NCBI GenBank assembly: GCA_008692225.1
Contig: VICG01000007.1
Span: 2,452,501 to 2,516,500 of the forward strand
From: Monilinia fructicola
Lineage: Eukaryota; Ascomycota; Leotiomycetes; Helotiales; Sclerotiniaceae
Reading direction: 5' to 3'
Length of the DNA stretch: 64,000 bases
Of the stretch, positions 39,905-51,752 are shown piece by piece. How positions within the stretch are numbered: the stretch's first letter is position 1; each line of letters opens with the position of its first letter. A model generated the notes under the pieces. It searched no databases, was not told the origin of the DNA, and saw only the letters and a program-made list of their open reading frames with translations. The translations under genes were made by a program, and so were the position numbers.

Positions 39905-40583
39905 ATAAAATTTAATGTACTGAAATACAAGATTTATATTAAAATACTAAATTCATATTTAAAAATTCGATGATTTTTACGATTTTAAAACTATATTTTA
40001 AATTCTAAATAACTTTTCAAATTTTATAATTAGTATATTGAAAACTAATATATTATTAAGCTAATAATAGACTATTTCATTAATTATCTTAAAATACTTA
40101 TAGCTTTATTATAAAAAGAGCTATTCTATAAAAAATCCAAAATTGAAATGAAAAAGTATAATTTTTATAAAATGAATTCGCTTATCTCGTATTATATAAA
40201 CACATTTCTCTTTTCAAAATTCCTATTTTTTTTGCTTCATTTTAATTATATTTCTAAAGTAATAAAACTAAAAAAATTTTAAAATAACAAAATTGATTTA
40301 TTACTTCTATATTATTATACTACCAAGTTGTATAATATAAAATCCTAAATTTATAAAGCTATCAAAATTATGAAATACTATCTAAACTATTAAAAACATT
40401 ATCAAATTTTCTAAATTCAATATATTATAGATCATTCAATCTTTTATTAAAACACCTGAAATTAAACATACAAATAAAGCTATATAACTAATATATCCTA
40501 TTAAAATCTCAAAAAATTATATAAATATTCGAAAGCGTTTTATTGAAACTTATCTTTGCATATATAGGAATTTTTATTTTGCC
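39905..40583. repeat. Possible 5'-truncated relative of the CTCGGGC element
   Basis: Shares an AATTCGCTTAT...TATATAAACACA block with the CTCGGGC interiors and ends near GCCGAG followed by TA at 40584. Similarity is weak and no left terminus is seen. Confidence 0.25.
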
Positions 40584-41170
40584 GAGTAATAGTGAAATTA
40601 ATCGTTGATTCTTTGAAGAGCAATGAGATCTGAATCATCGAGTTTAAAGTAATAGGTGGGACGTTTCATTCAGTAGTCTGCTTCGACAGCAGTCGCTCTA
40701 TAAAGGCTAGCGGGGCCTTATCCTATTCAATTAGTTCTGGGGGCAAGCCTCCAAAGCCCCATCCTCGCTGCGTTCAATCTGTTCAGGATATGTTCAAGAC
40801 TCCAAGATATGCCATCATCTGAGTGGGTAGGGAGCATGAAACGGATTCAATAGGATTCTTCGATTCACTCAGCCTGCATCATATAGGGAAAAACCTAGAG
40901 AGGACCGGACAATCAAAAGATATAAGGATGCTCTTTGAGGCGTTGGATACATCAATGCCCTCCCTTTTCGCTGGGTAGTAGAACTCCTGAAGGAATGGTT
41001 ATGCTATCAAGTCTTGAATAGAAAGACCGCAGTTCAATAGAACCACGAACTTCAAATAACAGGACTGCAATTTGATACGATGTCAATCGACCCCGATACA
41101 AGATACAAGAAAGCACGGTGAACTGAACAAGTTATCAAGACTGAATAAATACAGGAATCAAATTCGAAAA
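40570..41170. other. Unmutated, gene-like-composition island inside the desert
   Basis: About 600 bp with ordinary base composition (for example GGGGGCAAGCCTCCAAAGCC, CCATCCTCGCTGCGTTCAA, GAGAGGACCGGACAATC). No frame is open for long and I recognise no RNA or protein. The GGGGGCAAGCCTCC...CCTCGCTGCG style resembles GC-rich fungal element ends such as the core of 56884-57042. It is probably a recent or single-copy insertion that RIP did not touch. Confidence 0.6.
40675..40717 (+). other. Second copy of the 43-nt hairpin motif of 5159-5201
   Basis: Begins AGTCTGCTTCGACAGCAG. CGAC and GTCG can pair around AGCA, and alternatively CTGCT and AGCAG. Relative to the first copy, CCAC/GTGG has become CGAC/GTCG and CTGCC/GGCAG has become CTGCT/AGCAG, so either pairing is kept. 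Confidence 0.5.
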
Positions 41171-41400
41171 GTTTCTAAAAGCAAGAAATAATAATATCCA
41201 TTTCTAGAAGTAGTAAAAAGTTTATAAACCTCTCCATTCTTTCTTTACATTGGTAATAAGAAAGCTCTTAATACAACAACTGCATATCAATCACGAAAAT
41301 AATATAATTCTTTATATGAAAAAAGGAGTTGAAATAAGAGTTTACACATACGCTAATGTAGTGCACCAACAGAAAATGAATGTGTTTTGGACAAAAGGGG

Positions 41401-41510
41401 TGTAAATTGATAATCTAGACTAACCAGTTAATAAGCCAGAATTCTAAGCTAATGATTAAACTAAATTAATCATATAATTAGTAATAAAACCATTCCTTTA
41501 TTTACTATAA
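41401..41510 (+). repeat. LTR-like repeat preceded by a polypurine tract
   Basis: ACAAAAGGGG (to 41400) is followed by TGTAAATTGATAATCTAG. The next 110 bp, ending near AAAACCATTCCTTTAT, recur in a more mutated form at 51379-51483. A polypurine tract followed by TG is the hallmark of the start of a 3' LTR. No internal retrotransposon genes can be read, so LTR identity is inference. Confidence 0.5.
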
Positions 41511-41972
41511 GAAATACACGAATTTTAATCTAAGATCTTATTTTTTTAAAGCAAACAATAAACTATGCTAATCTTAAACTATTTCTGAATTACTTATTAA
41601 TATTATTATAAAAAATGATTTTCTAAATCAATATATATAATTATATTTAATATCTATAATATTTCTTTTGTTTATATTTTCTATTATTTTTATTATTATA
41701 AACATCCTTATTTTATAAACCTTAAAAATATGTATTTATATTATAAGCTTAAAATAAATAATCTAATTAATTTACTTTAAAAATCGAATTTTGCGATTTT
41801 AAAACTATTATATAAACTCTTAACTCTTGGAATCTTTTTCTTTTTACAAGGCAATTGTTCAATATAATTCCCAACTCAGATATTTTAAAATACCAATAAA
41901 GTACACTCTTTTTCAATAATCAAATATTCTTTTTATAAACGAAATAATTTCAAATAATCCTTATAATATAAT

Positions 41973-43407
41973 CGAGCTCCCTGTATCATACACGTCCCTA
42001 TATCTTGCACGCTTTTCAAAAAGTCGAAAGTTAACAAACAAAATTAATTCATAAAAAACCTTTTAATATTATAATATAAAATTGAAATACAATATATTTT
42101 AATAATTTTGAATAATATTATAAAAAGAAAACTTGTCAAATTAAATATATTGAAATACTAATTATAATTTTAAAAATGTATATTTAATTATTTCAAAAAT
42201 TAAATAACTTTTCATTGATTATTAAAAATGAGTATTTTTTATTTAAATAATATTTTTTAATAATGAAAAACTCTATATAATAAAAAAAAAACTAATTTTT
42301 TTTATAAAAAATTAAAGATTATATTAAATATAATTTATTAAAATTTAATAATCCAAAAAATAATTATTAAAAATAGTTTTATTATTATAAACAAAAGATA
42401 TTTTAATAAGAAAAATACAGTATTATATAAATATCAATTGAAAATCTTATATTTATCAAAAAAAATCAAAATTTTTATAATAGAAAAAATTAAAAAGATA
42501 TTCTAAAAAATCCAAGAAAAGTTTACTATTATTATATTATATAATATATAATACTCTTTTTGAAAAAGAAAATGTTTTTGTTATACGTATAAATAAATCA
42601 AGATTATTATAAGAAAAAAATTTAGAATATATTACAAATATAATGTAATATCAAATTTGAAAGAATTATTTTTTGATAGTAATATTATTTTTTATATACT
42701 AATCGCTATAGAAAATCAATAATTTAAGCTTTAAAATTTTTATTTAAAATAATTATATAATTTTTTATTTTGAAAAATTTATATGTAATAGATTTATATA
42801 ATAATTATTAAAATATATTATTTTTATATAATATAATATATAATTATACTCTTCAATCTTAATTCAATTTTTTTTTTCAATTATGTAAAATTTGAAATAT
42901 TTATTTTAATTTAATTTAAAATAGATTTTATTAATGAAAAACTATTTTTATATTACTTTTTTATATATTTATTATGTTAAAATTTATATTTATTGATATT
43001 ATTATAGTATAGTACTTTTTCGGATAATTTCATTTTTGTTTAAATCTTAAATATTTTTTATTTTTCAAATTCAATATAAAAATCGAATTATAAGATTTTC
43101 AAAAAATTTAAAATATAAATATTATAAATAACAAAAACATTAAAAAACTAAATATAATCTTTCAAAATCTTATATTCTTTATTTTATTAATAAAATATTA
43201 AATAAATATTTTTATTATTTTATTAGTTTTAATTTTAATAATATATAATATTTTATATTTAAAACATCACTCTTATAAATTATTTATTTTATTTTATTAC
43301 TATATAAAATTTTAGATTGTTTTAATGATTAATTAATTTAAAATTATTTATTTTCGAAAATGTTAAGACGTGCAAGATACAGGGGCGTGCATGATACAGG
43401 GAGCTCG
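41973..43407 (+). mobile_element. CGAGCTCCC element with tandem subunits in its inverted ends
   Basis: The left end CGAGCTCCCTGTATCATACA and the right end (minus strand) CGAGCTCCCTGTATCATGCA form an inverted repeat of about 40 bp. The differences are all C/T or G/A, with the left end being the mutated one. Each end contains two tandem subunits (CCCTGTATCATGCACG then CCCTGTATCTTGCACG). The interior is extremely A+T-rich. No clear target duplication is seen. Confidence 0.8.
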
Positions 43408-46400
43408 GTTATTTATAAAATAAAAATACTATTAATTTATTATAATATATACAATTTCTCGAAATTATCCTTAAAACCAATTATTACAAATAAACCACAT
43501 TAATTTAATTTTAATCTCTATTCTATATTCTTTATAGTATATAATATAACAAATTGTTCGAATATAAATAACGTATAATATACTTTTTGATTATAATATT
43601 CTTTTTTTTACAGTACAAAACAAATCAAAAACTCGATTTGTTTTTTGCAAAATATATTCCTAATTTGCAATAAATTCAATAATAATCTTGGTTTTTTTGA
43701 TTTTATTGATTAATATTAAAGTGAATATTAGCAATTATAATTACTATTAGCACTTTACAGTGATAATATGGAAATTTCCATTCTAAGTTTTGAATAAATT
43801 AAAATCCTAGAAAGATTTTATATAGAAAATATCCTAAATAAATAATATTCTTATAGTTTACTTTAAGAATCACTTTAATAATTAAAAATCCCTAAGTTTT
43901 ATATAATATATCCAATATTTTATTTAATATATTTTAAATAATATAATTTACTTTTTTTATTATTTTAACAGTTTTTTTTATGATTATTAGGAATATAATC
44001 TAAACTAAACGATATAATTTAATATAAATTTTAATCAAAGTATTAAAATAAAAATCAGAATTAATATAAAACTTAATTAGGACTTTATAGTGAATAAATA
44101 AATATAATAGATATCTAATAATTTCGAAATTAAAGTTAACAGTACACAAAAACACTTAAATATATTTTGAAAAGTAATTAATAATTAGAAGAATATATTT
44201 GTATAAGATTCTATTAAAATCTATTAATAAAAAAGGATTAATAAAATTAATTTCAAAATAATTTATAGATATTCCAACTACAACTTTTGATTAAATTTAT
44301 AATCTTATAACGGGCTTAAATTCTATATACTGTAAATACTCTAAATAGTAATCCATAATGTTTTTCGTTATGGCCGATTAATATATATTATACAATTTAC
44401 AAATAAATATTTATAATACAAAATAACCCAATATATTATAAACTTTATATAATAATATTAATATTTTAACTTTTAGTATACAACCTTTTCAAACTTTATA
44501 AAAGGTATAATATAAAATCTTTTTGTTTGTAAACAATTTGTAATATAACTATTTATAATTAAATATAATATATTATAGTCTACTTAGATTATTTGGAATT
44601 CAATTATATTCTGAAAATCGATATATATCTACAAACCATTTTGATAACTTATATATTGAAATCTGAAAATTGGTTTTATTATTAAATATATTCATTAATT
44701 TCTTATAAATATTTAATAAATATCTTTTAAAACAAGATTTTATATTCTAATAAAGGTTTACCATTTTTATATTAATTCTAAACTATATCAACTTTATAAA
44801 AGCCTTTAACTAAATAAAATTACTAATCTTTTTAATCAATTTTTTGTAATTTTTTTCCCCATCCTTTTATACCCAAATTGATATACCATTTACAAGATTA
44901 ATATTATTGATCTTTTACAATTTAGGTATATTCAAATAATCAAAGTTAAAGAAAATAATGTAAGATAATATATTAGTTATTTTATTCTTAAATTCTGAAA
45001 TATATATAATAATAATATTCAAAACTTTCAGTTCGAAAACCTACCTAGTATAAATATCTTTATAAAATCCAGAATTTAAAAAAAGATAATGAATTAATGA
45101 TCTATAAAAATAATACTAATAAGATTAAAACTGTGGAGTATATAATTATATTTTTAGAAAAATTCAATGATAAAATATAACTTCCGTTTATATACATTAT
45201 ATTCTTATTATATTTTCAAAAAAAATGAATAAATGATAGATAATAAGGACTTTTATATTATCTTTTATTTATGTTATAATATAATTAATAGTGTATCCTA
45301 AAGCATTAAAATATTATTTTATAGGTTTATTAAGCTTATATTCATATATTTCAATAATAATTAAGCAAAAGTTTTTAAATAGTTTAAATAATAATAGTTT
45401 AATATTATTTTGATATCATTCTATATTATTACTTATTAATTTGGCTAATGATTATGTAATCTCTATAGAGTTCTTAACCTAATAATTAGTAATATCAAAA
45501 GTATCTCAAAAAAGATTTATATTATAAATATTCTTTGAAATTAATTATTTTTGATATTTTTAATATATTCTTTTTTAATCTTTATAATATCTTTTATATA
45601 ATATATAAGATTTAAGGCTCAAACCTTGTATTTAAATAGCTTTATCTTTTTAAACGATGATTTAAATATAAATTAAAATATATAAAAAAAAGTAATTAGT
45701 TAAAAAATTATATATTTCTTTAAAATCTTTAATTTTGATAAATTTATTATTTATATAGAAATTATAATTCAAAAAAGTTTCTTTATTGGAAAAAATCAAA
45801 AATAATGACTTAAAATTATAGGTAATATTATTATTACCTTCAATATTAAATAAAGATAGAATTTTATTAAGGATTAAATATATTATCTTTATCATTAAAA
45901 AACCTATTAATTTTATATCTTGGGGTATATATAGAGATTATAATTATCCAATTTTGGCAATAGTGAAAGTAAAGTAATGTTTATATTACCTATAAATCGG
46001 AATAATTTAATAATTATATTTTAAATCAAATGTATAATATATTCAATAACTAGATTATATAAGATAATTATAAGTTTTATTTATAAATTTCAAGTAGTAT
46101 TTAGGTAAGTTTTTAATAATATTAGAATAATTAAATATAACTTTAATTTTAGCTTAGGAATTAGGATTTTCTAATTTATCTTTATTCATAAGAATAAAGG
46201 CAATGTTTTAATCTAATAATTAATTGTTAGTAATCATTATATATTTATATATTCAATATATAAAATTTTCTTTTATAATCTTTTAAAGCTAGAATTCTTA
46301 ATCTGATAATTATCGTTCTTAAATTTTCATTTTAAACGGTTTGGTTCTTTCTTTAAATCGGATTTTATAGTTGTATAAATCAATTAGTAGAATATATTAT

Positions 46401-48593
46401 AATTTGATAATATTTAGATTTTAATACTATATATACAATAAATATAACATTTTTTTTCAAGATTTTCTTTTATTATCCGGTATAATAGAACTTAAAGTGA
46501 TTTCAATAATTATAAATCATTTTTTGATGTTTATTATTGATTCTATAAATAAAAGATTTTTTTTAATATATTAATTTATAGAAAAAGATTTTTTTATAAA
46601 CATGTTTTTTATAGAATATATTTTTAATATTAAATTTAAAACTATAGATTCCAAAAGTGAATAGGGATTTAGGTTATATTTATATAATTTAGATCAAAAA
46701 GTAATAATAAAGATTATAAAATATATTTGTTTTATAGATTTATATTTATACTAAAAATACAGAATCAAAGTTATATAAAGGAATATAATATAATTAAAAA
46801 TAATAATGGAAATGTTAAAAATAAGGGTATAAAAAATAATGGAAATAAAGATATTAGTAATAAGGTTGGTGAAAATGGTAATATTAGATTTTATACAATT
46901 TTATTCTATAATCTTTAGTTTATTTAATTTCTTTAAACCTATCCTTAATATATTTAGTATATCCTATATAAATAACCTTACGAAACTATTAATATAAACT
47001 TTTGATATATTCAAGATTAAAAACATGAAATATTCAAATATAATAGATGAGAAAGATAAAATCTACGGAATTTCTTGAAAATCAAATTCTACAATAAAGG
47101 CTTAGTAGAATCTTTCAATGATTTATTTAAATCATAAACATTTAAAAGGTGCTCTAATATTATATTATTAATATATTAATTTTCCGAATTATCAAAATTA
47201 TATTCTAACTTAATGGTTTTGGAATCTATATTCAAATTATTTTTATTAACTGATATGAGATTAATAATAATTCCATCATTACTATTCTTTTAGGAAAATA
47301 ATATTCCTTTGGTATAAATATAATATTATAAAGAACTAAAGGATAAAATTATAGAGATTATAATATTCTAACAAATCTATTTTCTTTTTTGATCTTAATT
47401 TGAATTAAAGATTTATAAATATTAATTTTAGCGTTAATAATATATAACTAGGGTAGATTAAATAATATATATAATTTATATCTTCTTTTATTATAGAACA
47501 AATAAATAAAGGTATAAACAATTCTTTAAACACCAAAAACATTAAAATTGAATATTATAAAATAAATGAGCATGTTGTTTCTACTATATACAATATTCAT
47601 TTTAAAATTTAAAAAGCAATTTATAATATTAAGTTCATAATTGATAAATTTTAATTCTTTAACCAATTTATTAGAAATTATATTAAATTTCAAATCTTAA
47701 TTTATTTCTAAAACATTAATTAGTAGAATAATATATCTAAATATATTATTACTTATATAAATATAAACAATATCTGAAAAACAGAATAATCTATAATTAG
47801 GTTTTAAATAAAAGAACAATTTCTCTAAATCAATAATAAAAGGAATAGATTTTTAAAATATATTGAAAAACATAGCAGATTTTTTTTCTTATTCTTTGAA
47901 TTAATATATATAAATAATTTACAAAATTTCTTAAAGAATTTAAAGAAAATCTGTTAAACCTCCAATAAATTTAGGATAACTTGAATTTTTTCTATTAAAG
48001 CTTGATAGTTTATAAGTTCTTTATTTTTATATTCTACAATCTTTTATAATTATTAAATAATTTAAGTATTTTTTTTATTTTTATTTTCAAAAGGTTTATT
48101 AGGTTATAAGGTTCTTATATTATTTAAAGTAATCATATTGTTCACAGATATTTTAAATCTTTTTAAAGAAAATTTTACTATAAAAGCCTTTAACTTTATT
48201 TTCTCTTTATTATTACTAATATTTAATATTTAGATTTTTTTTAATTTTAACTTTAAGAATAAATAATAATATAAAAGAATCAATTATAGATTAACAATCT
48301 AATCCAATATATTCAATTTTAACAAATTTGAAACTTATTAATACTAATAAATTTAATAAAAACATTTCAGTTGAAAAAACATATTCTATAGAAGGGTTTA
48401 TAGAAGATTAAGGTTAATACTAATAATTAATGTTTTTCAATCTTTAAAAGTAGGAATTAATATTTCCACTAAATATTATTTCTTTTAAATATCTTTATTC
48501 TTATAATTCTTTAGGCTTTTTTATATAATTCTTTCTAATATACTTAAATTTTCTATATATAATATAATATATATTTATAATTATTATATTATA
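43408..48593. other. Unclassified A+T-rich decay
   Basis: Over 5 kb with no recognised terminus, inverted pair or protein motif. Short open frames at 45662-45895 (minus) and 46727-46918 (plus, Asn/Gly/Lys-rich) are A+T-driven and not supported as genes. Confidence 0.4.
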
Positions 48594-49560
48594 CGGTAAA
48601 TTACTCTCATACTATAAAAAATCGAAAAAATTACTCTTATACTATAAAAATTAGATTTATTTTATTATAATACTATATAGATTCTATTTAAAAACTATAG
48701 AATCTAGGGTTTTATAATAAATTTTTTTATTAACAAATTAATAGTTATATTATTTTAAAATGGAAGGATTGGAATAAAATAGCTAGAATAAAATAACCAA
48801 AATGAAAGGGTTGGGAATAAAATGATTAAAATAAAAGGGCCAAAATGAAATGGTTAAAATGAAAAAGTTAGGAATAAAATAACTAAAATAAAAAAGCCAA
48901 AATAAAATAATTGAAATAAAAGAGTTAAAAATAAAATAATTAAAATAAAAAGATTAAAATAGAATGATTAGAATGAAAAGATTGGGAATGGAATGATTAA
49001 AATAAAATAACTAAAATAAAATAGCTAAAATAGAATAGTTGAAATAAAATAATTGAAATAAAAGGATTAAAATAAAATGATTGAAATAAAAGAGTTGGAA
49101 ATAAAATAATCAAAATAAAAAGGCCGAAATAGAATAATTAGAATAAAAGGGTTAAAAATAAAAAGTTTAAAATGAAAAAGCTAAAATAAAAAGATTAAAA
49201 TAGTTAATTATCTTTGAAATAACTAAAATAGTTAATTATTTTCAAAATGGTTAAAATGGTTAATTACTTTTGAAATAGCTGAAATAATTAATTACTTTTA
49301 AAATAATCAAAATAATTAAATTTTAAAGATAAAACAGAAAATTAAAGCTTTTTTGTTTATTAATAATTAACCAATAAAAATATTAGATTTTAAAAATTTA
49401 TAATTTTATTATTTAAATTCTAATTTTTTTGAATAAAATTTAATTTAGAATTCAACTAAAAAAAGTTAGAATCTTTGTAGCATTATAATAAAATCACCTT
49501 GATTTTTGTAGTATGAGAATAATTTTTTCGATTTTTTCATAGCATAAGTGTAATTTACCG
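48594..49560. mobile_element. CGGTAAATTAC element with about 95-bp inverted ends and a tandem-array interior
   Basis: 967 bp. The ends begin CGGTAAATTACTCTCATACT (left) and CGGTAAATTACACTTATGCT (right, minus strand) and remain similar for about 95 bp. TA flanks both ends (48592-48593, 49561-49562). Each end contains the subunit AATTACTCTCATACTA-type twice in tandem. The interior (about 48760-49320) is a degenerate array of short units such as AAATGATTAAAATAAAAGGG and CCAAAATGAAATGG. No open frame. Confidence 0.85.
48760..49330. repeat. Degenerate short-unit tandem array inside the 48594 element
   Basis: Dozens of imperfect 10-12 bp units of the type AAAATGAAATGGTT or AAATAGCTAAAA, with frequent C/T and G/A variation. 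The last 120 bp change to GTTAATTAYTTTTGAAATAG-type units of about 30 bp. Confidence 0.75.
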
Positions 49561-51378
49561 TATATTATATTTAATAGTATTATTGATTATTAAATAAATT
49601 AAGTTATTTATAGAAAATAGATTCTTTTTTGTAGAGTTATTTGAGTAAAATTTTATATTAATTTTAAAATATAACTTTATTACTATTTTTTAATTGATTT
49701 TTTTAGTTTCTGCCTTTATTATAACTATTTTTATAATTATAATTCTTATTTCGAAAACTAATTTATACAGAAATATTTCTATTTTAAAGAATATTTTATA
49801 TTAGTAATATAATGGATATATTAGTATTTAAATTAGGTTTTTTTTAATACAATATTAAATATAATAATATAATAATATTATTTTTGATTATAGATTTGGT
49901 TAAAACAATTTTAAAGAATTTACTGAAATAAGTTTTTACGAATTTCTTTAAATGATATAATTAATGTTTTTCATTAAAATATACTTTAATCTATTTAATT
50001 AAATCAATAATATAATAAAAGTTCTAGATTATTTTATAAGCCTTCTACAATAAATTATAAATACTAACGTTTTTGATAATAATAATTCGATACAATAGTT
50101 TGTTATATAATCCTTAAACAAAAATAGAAACTATAATATTAAATATAAATTGTTCAAAGAAGGTAAAGATTATCTTTTTTAGAAGTTATAGAAGTATTTT
50201 TTTTTTAATTTATTATAACCAAAAATATAATATAAAAAATACAAAATATATTAATGATAAGTGGATAAGGATTTATTAATTTGCTATTTTAAAATTTTCA
50301 TTTCCAATTAAATATTTATATTAAAAATGTTTAAAATTTCAATAAAGAATTTTACGAATAAATAAGATTTAATATCTTTAATATTAGTATTAATAATAAT
50401 AAAATAATTTTTAAGCAAATTTTTAATATATAAAACAAAATTAAATCATTTTATAGTATTTTTATTATATAGTATATAAATTGCTTTGAAAAATATATTA
50501 TTAAATAAAAATGAAAAATCTGCTAAATCGAAATTATACTTAAAGTATAAAAGTTATTCAAAAGTAGATATACTTCTATCAAATTGGTTTGCAAAAGCGA
50601 ATTTAGATTTCTTGGTTATAATAATTAATATAACTTAAGCTTTTAAGAATAATATTGAAAATTTTGAAGTAAAATTCCGAATAAATATATTAGATTATAT
50701 TAAGGAGGGGGATTTGAATAATGAATTCAATCAATAAAGGAATTTATCTAAAAGTAAAGATTTTAGAAAGGAAGCCAGCTTATTGTATTATATAATCATA
50801 ATATAAGCGTTATAAACAGTAATAGAGATATTAGCTATAGATACTTTAAGAGATAATAATATTAAAAATAACAATATTAAATTTAAAGAAAATAGTTTAA
50901 TGAAAATAAATTTCTTTGTAGGATATATATTGTACAAGAGATATATTGTAAGGCAAAGTAGGAAACATTAGAATTAATACTTAATAAAATAGATTTGATA
51001 AGGAAAATTCTAAATCTTTAATAATAAACATAAATAAACATATAAAGTCTAAATTCTAAAGTAAAAATATAGATTAATAATCTAAGAAATAAATTTAAAA
51101 AAAATAAAGTGAAAACAAAAAACAAAAAATAAAGTTATTTCTAACTTTTTAGAAAAATTATAAACAAGATAATTAAAATGTTTAAAACAAAGGTTTTAAT
51201 AATAAAAACAAAGTATGAAAAGTATATAAAAAGATTTTTTAAATAACTTTAAAACCTATAAATTATTTTATAAACAAAAAGATAAAGAAAATAATATAGA
51301 ATAATACTAATCCCTAAATCAAAATTGAGAATCCTATAGATATTACTAGAAAATAAATATATTTTGAACAAAAGGGAT
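49561..51378. other. Unclassified decay, purine-rich on the plus strand, ahead of the LTR-like repeat
   Basis: The A-rich plus strand (for example 51040-51240) and its position directly before the LTR-like block suggest a former retrotransposon interior in plus orientation. No reverse transcriptase or integrase motif is legible. Confidence 0.35.
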
Positions 51379-51483
51379 ATAGATTAATAATTTAGACTAA
51401 TTAATTAATAAATTAGGATTCTAAATTAATAACTAAGCTAAATTAATTATATAATTAGTGATAAAACCATCCCTTTATCTTCA
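51379..51483 (+). repeat. LTR-like repeat, mutated copy at the desert edge
   Basis: Preceded by GAACAAAAGGGA and starting TATAGATTAATAATTTAG, it parallels 41401-41510 up to AAAACCATCCCTTTAT. Differences are mostly C to T and G to A in this copy. Normal-composition sequence begins at its right end, TCTTCA, so the isochore boundary coincides with the repeat end. Confidence 0.55.
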
Positions 51484-51752
51484 ACCCGAAAAAAATGAAA
51501 TCAGTAAAAACCGATAGTCAAGTATCAAAACTTAATATTCTTAGATCTGTAATATGACTTTTAGAAATAGTGATTCAAACCTTAACCAGAAACAAACTTA
51601 CACAATCTAATGCAATTCCCGTCCCTCCAAATTTGAACAATCCCAAAACAAAAGGAAATCCATCCAATGCATTTACTCAACCATCCCTCTTCTCAATTCA
51701 TCCTCAACTTATTTAATCTCACCGATCTCCAATGTAAATCAACCAACCATCC

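Larger units (their letters stand above)
8051..51480. other. A+T-rich desert of about 43 kb, RIP-like
   Basis: From about 8051 to 51480 nearly every line is A and T with frequent TpA steps; by eye many lines carry only about one G or C in ten. Open frames are short (under about 85 codons), rich in Ile, Asn, Lys, Phe and Tyr, and none has a recognisable domain. Embedded repeats are listed separately, and their copies differ mainly by C/T and G/A changes. This matches RIP-mutated transposon DNA known in Pezizomycotina. It could be an AT-isochore, pericentromere or centromere core; the sequence alone does not decide. Confidence 0.85.

Noticed and set aside
11417..46918. About a dozen open frames of 60-83 codons inside the desert
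   Set aside because: All are made of A+T-driven codons (Ile, Asn, Lys, Phe, Tyr, Leu), have no motif, and are of a length expected by chance in scattered low-stop stretches. Several lie inside recognised repeats.
8051..51480. Desert as inserted mitochondrial DNA
   Set aside because: No mitochondrial protein, rRNA or tRNA is legible, and the block consists of TIR elements with TA flanks, which fits nuclear RIP-mutated transposons.
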